Positions 47,808 through 60,991 of a stretch of 64,000 nucleotides of DNA are shown piece after piece (within the stretch, counting starts at the first letter, position 1; every line of letters begins with the position of its first letter). The stretch comes from Epiperipatus broadwayi (Eukaryota; Onychophora; Udeonychophora; Euonychophora; Peripatidae). The position numbers and the translations under genes are program-made. The notes beneath the pieces were generated by a model that was not told the origin of the DNA, ran no database searches, and saw only the letters and a list, made by a program, of their open reading frames with translations. The stretch spans positions 3,141,147 to 3,205,146 of the forward strand of contig JAQFVV010006313.1 in NCBI GenBank assembly GCA_028023455.1, written 5' to 3'.

Positions 47808-48746
47808 CCATTATTTTTTTGTGAAAAGAAATGCTTTCATACACTCTTCTGAAAATTTTTGGTGAAGTTTTAATAATAATAAGTTTATTTTACAATTGTA
47901 AATATATTTTCACTGAATTTATGTTGTGTGATACCCAAAATTCATTTCCATTTATAAAATTTAATTCAAATAAGTATTTTGTTTAATATTTTTTGTAAAT
48001 AGCAAATATTACAATACAATATGGAAAAAGTCATTGTTATCATTATATATTCAGTTTGTACATTATTTGTCAAAGTTTAAATATTATCCTTTAGAATATT
48101 TTTAAGTTGTAATCTTACATTTTAAAAAAATATTGTAGAGATTATTAAAATACCATACAGAATAAGAATTTCCTTGTAAAAAAAAATCCTGCAATTATGA
48201 CAAAAATTGCCTCTAAGTATTTCAAAAAAATAGTTGGGAGAAGTTAAGCATGAATGATTACTGAGATCTTAAAATTAGAGAATAATGCTTGGTTATACAT
48301 TTAATGTAGCATTATATATTTATCATTTTAAAATTTACTGCTATGAAAGAATTATTTGTTAAATTAGAAAAATATGACCATAAAAGTGAATATTTATTGA
48401 CAATTCCACATCTACATGTGTGAATGTTTTAGAAAATGAAAAGTTTAAACCTGGAAAATATTGCAATTTAATATTAGTAAAATGAAAGAAAAATGAGATA
48501 TAATTAAAAGTTTATACTGCATGTCATGCAATATATAGTCATTAATTCAATAAAGCTCTCAATATAATACATAATACAGGAGTGTCTTCTAATTATGTCA
48601 GAAGAATGATGATTATTTTTAGTTCACAGCAAAAAAATATTAGTAGATAAATCAGATTTTAATTAACATATATGCTTAAATCAAAACATTTCTCAAATAA
48701 ACAATTTAACTATATCACTAACATTTACTATAACATTTTTGTAATA
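47808..48746. other. AT-rich stretch without a gene
   Basis: Nothing recognised. Confidence 0.6.
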
Positions 48747-48748
48747 TA

Positions 48749-49694
48749 CACCTGGGTCTGATTTTATGTGATAGATAGGTTCTTCAAAAAACATGCACAA
48801 AAGAGTTCACACAAAAATAGATGTAACTTACCTTAAAAAAAGGGGGGGGGGATACAGACTGTGGTTTTTCAAAAATTGCATAAAAGCAAAGCACCAATGT
48901 AAAATCACTTTAAAATTCGCGCAAAAAAAAAATAAGGAAATAAAATATGACTAATAAACAATTTCAAATTTGAAAAAAATTGATACAAGACAAACTTTTT
49001 TTAACTATAATATTTAATTTTATTCAAAACAATATATTTTATGCATAATTTACAGTACAGTATGGTAATTTACATTTTTTTATACATGTTATAATTATTA
49101 TCGCTATTTGCAGATAAACCGGTTCGCTTGCAAACTGGTAAAAAATCAGATTCTTCACAAGAGGAAATACAACTAGTACCAACTTCACTCTCATGTTGTG
49201 TTAATAGTTTTCTGATGACAACATAATTAGTAATTAATCTTTGAGATGATGATTTTATTAATTGTTTATGAAGCTCACGATATCCAGACATACAACCATT
49301 TAGCTCTCGTTGGAAATTAAGAGCACGTTCATGATTAGTGTCATTAAATAAGAAAATAATTTTCCAACTGATTAGAAATTAACACACACAATGTTTGAAC
49401 AAATTTACATTATAATCTTGTAAAATTTAATGTATGTATACAGAAAATGTGGAAATCATAATTTTAATTTCATTATTGCATAAAATCTTACTATTATAAA
49501 GCGCTGAAAATATTGAAATTACTAAGATGAAAGTCAAATTCCAATAATGTGCTATTACTTTCAATATGACATAAGTGTGCAAAATTTATTATTTAAAGGA
49601 ATAGTGCATTATCAGAGTTTGACTTCTGAAGAAACATGAATCGCGTACCTCCAAAATCACGTTAAATAAATCCGCATAAAACGAGACCCAGATG
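48749..49694. mobile_element. TA-flanked DNA transposon T1, copy 2
   Basis: Same element as 21943-23016: CACCTGGGTC start, GACCCAGATG end, TA on both sides (48747-48748 and 49695-49696). It has a different set of internal deletions and keeps more of the coding scrap. The right TA is followed at once by the arm of the hammerhead-bearing repeat, and the left flank (TGTAATA) matches the bases that precede this arm at 18560, so T1 probably inserted into that repeat. Confidence 0.75.
49070..49390 (-). pseudogene. C-terminal scrap of T1 protein
   Basis: An open minus-strand frame of about 106 codons from the upstream stop, with the first ATG at 49291. It includes NHERALNFQRELNGC, YRELHKQLIKSSSQRLI and a polar tail with HESEVGTSCISSCEESDF. 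Copy 1 of the element codes for a matching but shorter stretch (LIKSSSQRLITNY, then TQHESA). It lies inside a TA-flanked transposon, so it is probably the C-terminus of its transposase. No catalytic motif is left and I do not recognise the family. Confidence 0.5.
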
Positions 49695-49695
49695 T

Positions 49696-50150
49696 ATAGG
49701 GTATATGAGCACTGACTTTGATACAGGTATATAATAAGCCTGTATTTTAGTTATTACATAATAAAGATGTCTGATCATCCCTTGTATATGTATTAAATGG
49801 ATTATGTCCTATAAATGGGGGCTCATATTGATATTAGATCAACATGGGTGTGACAGGAATCTCAGCCTCAGGATGGCCTTTGAGAATTCCATCATTAGAT
49901 TTTCAATAGGGTAGATGGTTGAAGAGTTGAAATGTGATGTCGGTTGGAGCCTGTCCATTAAAGTATGAAGATTGTCTATCTTAATATATATCTGAACACT
50001 TGTTGCATGTATGTATATAGATGATAATCTGGAACAACTGATGATTACTGGTTTAGCATGAAGTGTGGATATTAGTGATTATTTATCTTTTTGACATATA
50101 TGTGGTCAAGTGTATCAGTGTTATGAGATAGTGGAGTATTGTCATAGTAA
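49696..50150. repeat. Hammerhead-bearing repeat, rearranged copy
   Basis: Starts with TAGGGTATATGAGCACTGAC, then jumps to ACAGGTATATAATAAGCCTG (the other end of the unit). Near 49966 the AAGTATGAAGATTG segment, the hammerhead segment and the GATTATTTATCTTTTTGACA arm follow in the same order as at 35500-35700. Confidence 0.7.
50022..50080 (+). ncRNA. Hammerhead ribozyme-like motif, copy 3, decayed
   Basis: CTGATGA is kept at 50038-50044, but the GAAA box is GAAG (50060-50063), and stem II has lost a pair (TACT against AGCA). It is probably inactive. Confidence 0.4.
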
Positions 50151-53100
50151 AAATTTTCATCTCTAGAATATATTCAAAAGCTTGAGTGTCAGGTTGACAC
50201 TGAAAGAATTAATTAAAGTTGCCAAACCATGAGTTAAGCTATATAGAATATAAATAATTGTTTAGTGAGGAATTGGGCATTAAATATATTAGTGCTAGAT
50301 TATATATCATTTGTGTCTATTCTTGTATACATCTGTTTATTATATTTGATTAACATCCAAATAGTTAGTCAAGTCATAATGGCAGTTGGGGTATAGACAT
50401 GTGGGCATCTATATAATTATTTTTAAAATAATTTAGATAAGGTTAAAAGTAGAAATTCCTCTTAAAATTTTACACACTTTTGTATTTGCATAATAATGAT
50501 TCCTAATTTATTTACTGTTAGTACACATGTTATATCAGGTAATCAAGAATATTTATAATGATCAGCATTAATATAAAAATACCAATACTTTTTGATATAT
50601 GCTCAGTTTAGTTTCCTTTAGCATTTAGGCATTTTTAGGCAGCAATGATTATTGATGAGTTCTCTTTTACTGTATTATGCTCTGATCTTAGAACAGAATT
50701 GATGATTGATTGTTCATAATTATTACTCTCTGAAAAAATATTTGCTGACGACTTATATAATACTTATTTTTGTTTGTTAATTATGAGTATCATTAGATGT
50801 TAATTAAACATTCCATTATTACATATATTGTGGTTTGTGATGATGTATATGGTAATCCCATTACCAATAATATCCAAAATGCAAATTGATCATGCATTTT
50901 ACAGTTATTTACCATTTTAATGTTATCTTTTCTATTTTTCCATATAATCATTATTTTCCATAGTTTGTGGCCATTTCCATTGATAATTTAATTAGAAAGC
51001 TTTAACTGATCCAGACTGAGGGATTGGTAGCTATTGAGAATATCAATGAAAGTCTCACTGATCTCATTATAAATACACATTACGTGTGAATAGATTCAGA
51101 GGTGATGTTCAATATATTTTATTTAAAAGATTTACTGTCAACATTTGAAAATATATATAATTTAAAATCTATTTCCTTTATCTTTAAAGTCATGGAATAT
51201 CAACTTTCTGAAAATAAACAAAACAGCGATATTTTTATATATGTATTATTATTAAACCCTTAAACCATGACAAATAAACTAATAATCACATTCAGGTTCA
51301 AAACAACAAATTTTAACATTGCTTCACTTTATTATATATACATATACTTAAGGACAGGGTTAGGTAATTTGTTCTCCTTTCTTTCAAAAAAAAAAAGGAA
51401 TATGTATTAGAATTTAATATTTCAAAAGAAAAAGAAAAGGAAAACTTTTACCAGAGATAAAAATCATATATTTATACACATATGTGCTGATCAATACATC
51501 AATAAATAAATAACAAATTACCTTTTATATTCATAAATATATTCTTATGAAAGCATATGACTGATGTTTGAAATGTGTAATTGATAATTTAAAATATATT
51601 CATTTATAATAACAATAGATCACTATACTTTCAAGATATCATCGTGAGCATATCAAGTAACAATAGTGATGGATATTATGTCATTGGAATATGTTATAGG
51701 AACACCTGGACAAATAAAAACCTGATACTTTTCATTTTTTTGAAGTGTATTTGTTTTTTATATATATTTGCTTATTTTGGAAGAAGTTTTTCCCCTAATA
51801 AGCATGTCTCTCCTTATAATACAACAACGTACATATTTGGAAAAATCTGCATTGAAAAAATATACAAAATAATTGGCTGAATGAAGGTTTGATAATTGAT
51901 TTTTCAGACAAAAGCAATCTAAATCAAAGGCTTGATACTAATCAAAATGTTATCAGCATTGTGTTTAAGAAAATGTATTCTTTATTTCAATGAAATGTTA
52001 AAATATTTTCTATTAACCTTAAATAAGATATATATGTGTGTAAGTTCTCAGAAATAAAATCGATAACAATATTAAAAAAACTAAGGAATAAAGCTAATGC
52101 ATAAAGACAGGATAATTATATATGAAGGAACTTCAATCTCTTGATTTTTATTATTCTATCTGTTTGTTATATTTAGATCCCATTTGATGGATTATTACTT
52201 CATACATATTGACCAGACATTTCATAAATTTATATTGTGCTTATATGTGCAGCATTATATCGAATAGTAAAATATATCGTAAGAGATAGAATAATGGTTA
52301 ATCCCTTTAAAGAATTATGGTAGCCAGACCAAATGAATCTCTTGAAAATGATTATTTAGCTGCATCTAATGTATGTTCTGTGATAATTACCTAGATGGAT
52401 TATTATTGTCAAATATTCTGGATATGAAATTGCATTATACTCTAATAGGAATATGTTTTTTTTAATATTTTCAGAACTTTATTGTTTTTTGGATATTAGA
52501 TAATTCTCTTTGATTGCGAAAGTTAAAATATAACTAGATTATAGCTATCAAATAATCTCACTCTTAGAAAATAGCTAAATACTAAGTTGGAATTCTATTA
52601 TATTTATTTGAAAAGTTGTTTGAAATCAATTAATGAACATAAACACAACTAGAGAAAATTAATAATTATTCTGAATTATAAGGAACTATCAATTAGATAT
52701 TATATAAATAACATTTAGATTTCCTTGCACTGTAATAATAAATCACAATAAGGTAAATAGTTCTTATCATTTTATATTCCTTTAATGATCATTAAATTGT
52801 AGATATAAATATTTTCTTCTGGTTATGAATGACAAGTCTGTTGTCCCAACATCATCATAGATCCAAACATTTTTCCATTCCATTTTGACATATTGTTTCT
52901 TTATTAAATCATTGATCTGACACATTCTTTATTGTTACTTATTATAAATAAATTATTATTGTTATTATATTGAATTATCAGTCCTGAATATTATTTACTC
53001 AATAAATTATGGGTAATAATTACAGGTAGTGTTTAAATATAAAGATCAATAATTTTTAACTAATACATAACTTAAACCATTAACATCTCACACATATGTG

Positions 53101-53365
53101 AATCAGTTAATATTTAAATTGTCATTTCAGTTTTACATTACTTTAATAAGACATAGCATTTCATACTAACTGATTTATTATCAAAACATATTGATATAAT
53201 TTAGGGATTTACAACCATCATCATATAAAGCTTGTTTCAAGCTTGTTTCATTTTAAGTGTATTAATTCTCTTTATTATTGAATTTGATTTGATATAAATA
53301 GAGTCTCTATCTCTTGTGCAATCCATAGTATTTATACCACTACAATATATATATATATACATATG
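50151..53365. other. AT-rich stretch without a gene
   Basis: Nothing recognised over 3.2 kb. A 78-codon frame at 51644-51880 has hydrophobic stretches but no family features. Confidence 0.6.
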
Positions 53366-53499
53366 ATCACTAGATGGAACTTTACCAATAGCTCCTAACA
53401 AGCTTTGCTTACATAAATGCTGAGAGATATAGAATTCAATCTCTCGGTTTATGTAAACAAAGCTTATTAGAAGCTATTGGTAAAGCTCCACCTAGTGAT
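53366..53499. mobile_element. Small hairpin MITE, about 60-bp arms
   Basis: Begins ATCACTAGATGGAACTTTAC and ends with the reverse complement of a close variant (GTAAAGCTCCACCTAGTGAT). The arms are about 60 bases with around seven differences; the loop is about 12 bases. No coding capacity. Target duplication unclear. Confidence 0.85.
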
Positions 53500-54032
53500 A
53501 ATAAAATGCAAGCTAAAAGCAAGTTATGAAATTTTAACTTTTTTTGTTTATCATATATATATATATATCATAGCTTAATGAATTGTGATTAAGGGGATCT
53601 TATTACTCGCACTCACTCTCTATGTTTAGCAAGTATAAAAAGATTCACCTAATCTTAAAACTCTCTTTAATTACATATACTTTAATCTATACTATTTTCA
53701 TGTTTACAATTTATTAACTTCTGTTTACATATTAAACCAAGGCTATTAAGAAACAGATATTATATCTCAATCCTTGGGATAATTAATTTTTAATTTAATA
53801 AATGTTAATGACATATTTCCATGTGGCTATTATATTAAGTTCATGTTAAATTTTCATCAATTTTGGCAAAGAAAGGTTAAACACAAAAACTTTTGTGGAT
53901 AGATGAATCACTTCTATTCTTGACCTTTGCTAAAAGTGAAGGATGTCATTTATTAGCAATTAAATGGATGATGATTTGCCCCCCCCCCTAGTTTATTTAT
54001 ATATAATATTATTTTTACTTAACATATTTAGA

Positions 54033-54081
<49 letters not shown>

Positions 54082-55014
54082 CAACAACAACAACATTGCA
54101 AGTTTATACGTTTATTTATTGTACAATATTCTATTTCTTTAGCAATACTATTATTATTCTTAGTAATAGAAAGACTCTTACAATTAATCCCCCTTTTTAC
54201 TTTTTTTTTCTTTTTTCCTATTAAAGATCTTTATTTATTAAAAATCTTTTCCTAATACTTCAAAAAAGAAAAAAGAGTGCAAAGATTGTTTTCTTTCTGT
54301 TTTATTTTTTAATTAATGTTAATAATTTAATGCATCTCATTCCATATACATAGATTTAATATATGAAGTAAAAATATAGTTTTAAACTTATAAAATTTAC
54401 AATACCAATATTTAAACATCTAAATCAATATTAATTATAGCGATTACAGTTTATACTTATTTGCTTATTTAATATTGGGATATTAAATTTTATAAGACTT
54501 AGTTCATTTTTTGTTTATATATATATATATAAACAGCAACTCATCATACATTTATGCATACCAGACAAGTTTTCAAGCATTCTAGATAAAAAAATTGTAA
54601 ATAAAGTGGATTCCCCTCTCCCATTTTTATTAAAATTAATTTTATGATTTTGGATGACGCGACAGGTATAAATATTTAATTGTATAATGAGATGTTGCTT
54701 TTCTTTAGAAATTTGCATATCTAGTTACGTTGCATACCTAGTTACGCAATAATTACTTTTGATACACATATATATATATATATTAACAAAACTCTCTTGT
54801 TATGTCGTCAATAACTTTTAATATTAGGTGCAAATTTAGGTGATAGAAATACAAAGAGAAAAAATACGACCATAAAAAATGAAATATAAATCAATTTAAT
54901 TTAGCTCCAAAAATAATAATAAATATTTCAAGAGAATATTTATTATTTATTGTCAGGTAAACTAATATCAATAAGAGTTTTAATTTTTCACTTGTCTAAG
55001 TATTTTTCTTTCTG
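53500..55014. other. AT-rich stretch without a gene
   Basis: Contains microsatellites (separate entry), a C10 run at 53980 and short (AT)n tracts near 53555, 54519 and 54769. No gene recognised. Confidence 0.6.
54034..54096. repeat. (TAA)n(CAA)n microsatellite
   Basis: About fifteen TAA units pass into six ACA units. Confidence 0.95.
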
Positions 55015-55028
55015 TACTTGATAAAGTT

Positions 55029-55121
55029 TTTTTTTAAGTGTCATAGCATCGGCCGGGACGCGAACTCGCAACCCGGGCGACTGTCTGCAAGTGCAAGGCA
55101 GTCGCGCTGACCTCTCGACCA
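55029..55121 (-). mobile_element. tRNA-derived SINE, copy 2
   Basis: Minus strand: GGTCGAGAGGTCAGCGCGAC, long anticodon-like arm, GAGTTCGCGTCCCGGCCGAT, then GCTATGACACTT and A-rich tail. The first nine or so bases are missing. Flanked by a perfect 14-base duplication TACTTGATAAAGTT (55015-55028 and 55122-55135). It is the copy richest in CpG, so probably among the youngest. Confidence 0.93.
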
Positions 55122-55135
55122 TACTTGATAAAGTT

Positions 55136-57581
55136 GATGTTCAAAATCCAAATTTTTGATGAATATACAAACAAATGATATATTTGCATCTAGAGACAAC
55201 ATATGTTTGCAAAATAAAGAAATAAAGTAACAGTAAGCTTTACAACATTACAAAGTTTAATTTAATAATAAATTTTAAAATAACGAAATTACGACAATGG
55301 AAATAGACAAAACTCATATCCAAAACAAAAATACATCTTAATCTTGATTAGTTGACAATATATGTATATTTTATGAATTGCTTATTCAATAAAGCAATAC
55401 TTTTTAACTGCAACATTGAAGATTGATATTATTTAATATGAAGTAGAAGGAAATACATATGACTATTACATATATTAAATAAATACAAAAGATAATGTAC
55501 ATTAAAAAATAAATACATATTGGAAAATTATTTTTTAAGATGGACGAAAAATACGAATTTTCTCATATACATTAACATTAGATAAAAATTATTTTATTCA
55601 TAGGATTTGTACATATATCAAAAATGTGTAACAATGTATAAGAAATATCTGCCTAATTATATACCTTGCAGATTATGGTTACTTTTAGAATTCATTATGT
55701 GATTTTTAATCTAGACAGAAACTATTTAGGCATGGTGATGTTTTTTTCACAGAACATATTGCAGGTATAATTCTATTTCTTTGTTTATACCCAAAATGTA
55801 ACTTCATCAAGGTTGAAAATTCCATGCTTCCACAGGTATCATTAATCACCTTGACCAAAAGGTTTAGCTGTATAGTTATTATCAGAAACTGTATTTGAAT
55901 GTTTTTCCTTTTAAGAAGTCTTATGGTTAGTCAGAGAATTTTGATTCCAATCATTTTCTTAGTCAAATATAATAATTAAATCAATGACAAAAGAACTATA
56001 AACTCTGGAATCCATTTTCAAGAATATAAATTTTTTATATCACTACTATAATTACTAACTTTTAATAAAAAATGTTCTTAATATTAATCATGATTTCATA
56101 TGTATTTCTAACATCTGATTAATATCTAAGATAGCTCACACATAATGAACAATCTAAAGTCAAACTGAACAACAAAAGAATAAGTTAAGATTACATTACA
56201 GCCAAATTTTAATATAATTTTTTTTTCAAATTATATGACAAAAGCAAATTACTTTTACTGTTTTTTTTAATATACTATATTTTTTATCTGATCTAAAACT
56301 GCTTATTTAATTCTTTTACATTTCAAGACACTCACCCCCATCTTCTAATGTAAATTTGAATTGATAATTCACCATTTCAATTTTAGTATTAAATTTTTTA
56401 TTCAGTATTATGAATCAATAAATTAATCTTGATTTATTAGAAATATAATATTTTCAAATAAAAAAATGTTTTAAAATATATATTTGACTTTCCCAGATAT
56501 ATACAAAACAAGTAATGAAACAAAACATGTAATGGAGGACAACTATTTTTTTCTTATTAAAAAAAATTAAATTAGAAAAATCATTGTCAAATAAATTTTA
56601 TTTTTAAATGTGAATAAATAATTGTAAAGCCATCACAACTTCAAAATTCTGTTCTAAAATTGCAATTATATTCATTAAATTATCATAAAATTGAGTACTG
56701 TAATGTTTGACAGAACATAATAATTATAACAATCATTGTTAACTTTTTTATCATAATTTTGTGTTTTTTAATGTATATTTTTAAAAATAAAACCATTTAA
56801 AAACATTTTTTTAATAATTACCATGTAAATATTTTATGAAAAATAATCATATAGCTAACATATAAAATCTTTATTTTCTCTGTTGTCTGATTGGTGAATG
56901 CATGAATGATTCTAAATAAGGATGTCCTGTGTCAAATTCACAATCATGTGTTTAATTAAAAAAACATTCTGCCATGCATTAATAAACAATAAGAGTTGTT
57001 CATAACTATCACATATTACACATATATATTTAATATTTTAAATTTCAATTTAGCCATATTAATATCTTACTAGGTGAATTTCTCAACCATACTAAACTGG
57101 TTGGGTTATTCCAACTTTTGGGAATTGCTCACATTTATTTATATAATATTAAAATCTTTTGTTTAATTCACTTTAAATCTTAAAAAAATGTTAAAGCATC
57201 CAATAAAAAAAAACTATTACAAAAATGCAGCCTTATTTTTTTTTTTTTTTTTTAAAAATATTATGTTGGTTTATAATACTGTCATTTAATAACTGTAATT
57301 TTTTATGAAGCATTTATCTGTAATTATTAAAAAAATTTGTTTAATTTACATTAAATCTATAACAAAACTTGTTAAAACAATGTATTAAAAAAGTTGGCTT
57401 TTCCAAAGATAGTACATCTAGTATTTAAATAAAATACAAAATTATGTAATTCATTTTTCTCATGACTAAAAATAATAAAAGGGGAGTTTGTAAGTTTGTT
57501 TATATGTCCTAAATCAAATACTAGACCAATCAGTGACCTTATATGCATTTACTGATTTATATGTATATTTTCTTTGAGAAC
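55136..57581. other. AT-rich stretch without a gene
   Basis: Nothing recognised. Confidence 0.6.
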
Positions 57582-57593
57582 TACTTTCATCTT

Positions 57594-57688
57594 GTAAAGC
57601 ATTGGTGGCCAAGTGGTTAGCACAGCTGCCTTACAAGCAGTTGCCCCGGGGTTCACTTCCTGACCGATACTTTGACACATTAAAAAAA
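57594..57688 (+). mobile_element. tRNA-derived SINE, copy 3, short arm
   Basis: GCATTGGTGGCCAAGTGGTT (box A), a tRNA-like anticodon arm GCTGC-CTTACAA-GCAGT with the triplet TAC in the anticodon position, GGTTCACTTCC (box B, changed), then ACTTTGACACATT and A run. Perfect 12-base duplication TACTTTCATCTT (57582-57593 and 57689-57700). The arm looks like that of a valine tRNA. Confidence 0.92.
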
Positions 57689-57700
57689 TACTTTCATCTT

Positions 57701-60700
57701 CTGGCTTTTTTAAACTAATAAATCAATATTTACTTTATTACCAAATTTTACTATTAAAGAAATGTAGAATGGGTAAAATAATATTAGTGCTTACTGTAAA
57801 AGAGTCATTTAAAGCTAAAACATAGCAATAACATCACAGAATGCACTGATTATAATTAGCATATAATTAAAGATTATCCTGCTCTATAAAACATTTCCTT
57901 TTCCTAATTAAATATATAAATTTTACTTATATGATATAAATATACAATTTTTTAAACAATACTGATTCTTTAATCAGAGAATGATTTAAATATTCATATA
58001 ACATTTTATAATTTTCTTCTACAGTATTTATTTTTTTCATAAATTGTTATTTTATATATTAAATATATAATAATACTTTTAAAAAATATTATCAATCATA
58101 TTAACACTTTTATACACCTTTTGTTCATAAAATATATTTATAATATGGGTCTAAAATATATTTTGATTAAATCATAGATTTCTGAATTAAAGCTCGGTTA
58201 CAAATGTCTTTCTATATAAAGATACTCATGCATAAATTTATATATTGATAAAAACATGCTTTAGCAATACCAATCAGCCATTGAACCTTTTATTAATATT
58301 AAAATGATTAAAACTATTTACGAATCTCAGAGCTCTCTTTATTTTAACTTATTTATATTTTAAAACTATTCAATCAGTTTTAATTTAAATTATTACAATG
58401 CTATAAAGGAAAAGGATAGCTTACAAAAGAAATATCCACAGAGTAGACATCATTTTTAAAATAATCTTTAGTATTCATAATTGTACAATAGTCAATACTA
58501 ATAGTCAATATATATTTTTTACCTTAATTGACATATACTTTGATAAAAAGGATTTTGATTGGAGATAGTGCTATTTGACATTTGTTTTAAATCATGCTTC
58601 AATAGCCATTTGTTGAGAGAATTTTGATATTTTTTAAAGAAATATGGCAATTTCACAAAGTAATATATATTGATTTATTAATTTTTAAAAAAATCTGATG
58701 AAGTCAGTATTTTCAAACAATGCAAAATCAAAGTGATTTCATCCTTTCTCCATGTGCTTGATTGTTTTATTCTGTGTTCTGTAATCTCACAGCATTTGCA
58801 AGATTACTTTAAAAAGGATTTTTGAATAAAAAAATAATTGAAAATTTGCATAGTTAATTAATGATCCATTATTATTTTTACACAATAATAACTATTAAAA
58901 AATGAAAGTGGACATTATTATATTTTTATTATATATATATATATCATAATAAAACAAAGAAAACTATGACCATTATGATTATCATGCCTTGTGATGCAAT
59001 GTCATAACCTATGATTACTGAAATTGTATTAGGTTTTTTTGATATACTGTAAAATTTATAAAACAAATTTAATATTTTAATGCAGAGATTAACTTTTATT
59101 CATTCATGTTTGTAAAATAAACTTCAATCGAATGAGATTTTGTTGATTTTCTGGAATAGCGTTTTTGCACTGTTTTTTTTATTGTTTAATGATGAAAATG
59201 CACCGTGTTATCATTTACAATCTCAATTTCTTCAGTAATTACAAAATTCTTATATGATTTTATAGATTGTATTTTTTTTTGTCTGTAAATGTACAAATTA
59301 GACTAATTTTTGAATTTTAATATATAATCATAACTTACTGATAAAATGAGTACATAAAATGTCTCCAACGAATAAAATTAAAATGTCATCCTGTAAAAGC
59401 GTCAATACAGATTTAGACATAAACTTAGTATTTTTTTTAAAAAATAACGTTTTAAAATATTTTAAAATGACATATTTTTATTTCTCTTTTATCACTTTTT
59501 TATATGTGTCTAAGAACATAAAATAATATTTAAGTATGTTGTAAAAAACTATTTCCATCACATACAAAAAATAGTGCAAATATAGCTAATGTTGACAAAG
59601 TAAGTCAAATATTGCCTGGTAAAGTTATCAGGAATTTCTTTTTTTGTTTACTAGCTAACAAAGAATATGTTATATTTTTTTAGTGGAAATTAATTGGATG
59701 GCTGACTTCCTTAACAATAATATCAATAACTTAAATATAAATCTTGAATATGCATAGAATTTGAGTTTATGTCAGGAGAATAACTTCCATATTTTGTAAA
59801 CAATTAATTAAAACCAATTCTTTTTTATGTTGCACTTCAAGTATACAATAGTCAAATATGTTTAAAAATACATATATACAAGCAACAAAGATTACAAACT
59901 AAAAAATTATCATAGAAAAGCCTTTTTCACAAATTATGTTTTTTGCCCTTTTCAATATGTCTCCATGATTTAAAGCACATACAATCATGCTACCTGTGTT
60001 TAAAAATCCAAATGTGAATCATGCACATTAGACATGGAATTTTAAACAGAGATAGCATGGCTTAAACTACAGTAATTGTGTTGTATTCTATTACTATATG
60101 GGTTTCATCTAGCTTTATGCATTTTTTTATTTTTAGAGAAAGAGACAATAAAAGAGGGGAAATACTTAATTAATTATTATTGAAATTACAAAATAAATTA
60201 AAGTGATAGCAAATAAATCTTCATTGTTCCATCTATTATAATTTTATTTTAATGATTATTATATTATGATAAACCAAGTAATCTCTACAATATTACAATT
60301 TGTGACAATAACAAACTTTGTCAACTATCTTTGAATAATTGTAAATATGCACACAAAAGTAACATTATTTTTGTTAAATACTATAATACAGTACATTTAC
60401 TGTTAAAGTTTGAATATACAATTTAACGATATTATATAATATAAACTATTTATGTAATGGCTTATTAAAACAATGACCTATTTTTATAATAGTTCTTACT
60501 TTGTTTATGGATTGGTCATTTTTCTTTATATTATGTTAACATTTAAAACATAATAGAAAGTAGTTGATTTATCATTAAATATTTAATATCTCTTATTTAT
60601 TTCATATTTTAAGTGCCACTAAATTGATTAATGCTTATTTAGAGAGTTATGTGTCTAAAGTTTCTTATCATAAAACAATATTATAAAAATCTCCATTGTA

Positions 60701-60859
60701 GATTAAGACTGTTTATAGAAAGATTTTATAAAACAATTATTGCTAACATATATTAAAATATTATAATAAAATAGGGTCAGAATAGACATGTTTATAAACC
60801 GCTATCACTTCAAGACAGTTGATATTGATTGTTATTGGTGGAAGACACATATGTCCTGT
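57701..60859. other. AT-rich stretch without a gene
   Basis: Nothing recognised over 3.1 kb; a short (AT)n near 58933. Confidence 0.6.
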
Positions 60860-60876
60860 AAAGATTATTTTATTTT

Positions 60877-60979
60877 GTCTTGCATTGGTGGTCGAGAGGT
60901 CAGTGCAACTGCCTTGCACTTGCAGGCAGTTGCCTGGGTTGTGGGTTCGCGTCCCGGCCGATGCTATGACACTTAAAAA
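60877..60979 (+). mobile_element. tRNA-derived SINE, copy 4
   Basis: GCATTGGTGGTCGAGAGGTC, long arm, GGGTTCGCGTCCCGGCCGAT, GCTATGACACTT and A run. Flanked by an AAAGATTATTT-like duplication (from 60860 and from 60980). Shares the extra 5' bases GTCTT with copy 1. Confidence 0.92.
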
Positions 60980-60991
60980 AAAGATTATTTA

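Noticed and set aside
57594-57688. A functional valine tRNA gene
   Set aside because: Box B is altered, the acceptor ends do not pair as in a tRNA, and the A-rich tail and target duplication show a SINE.
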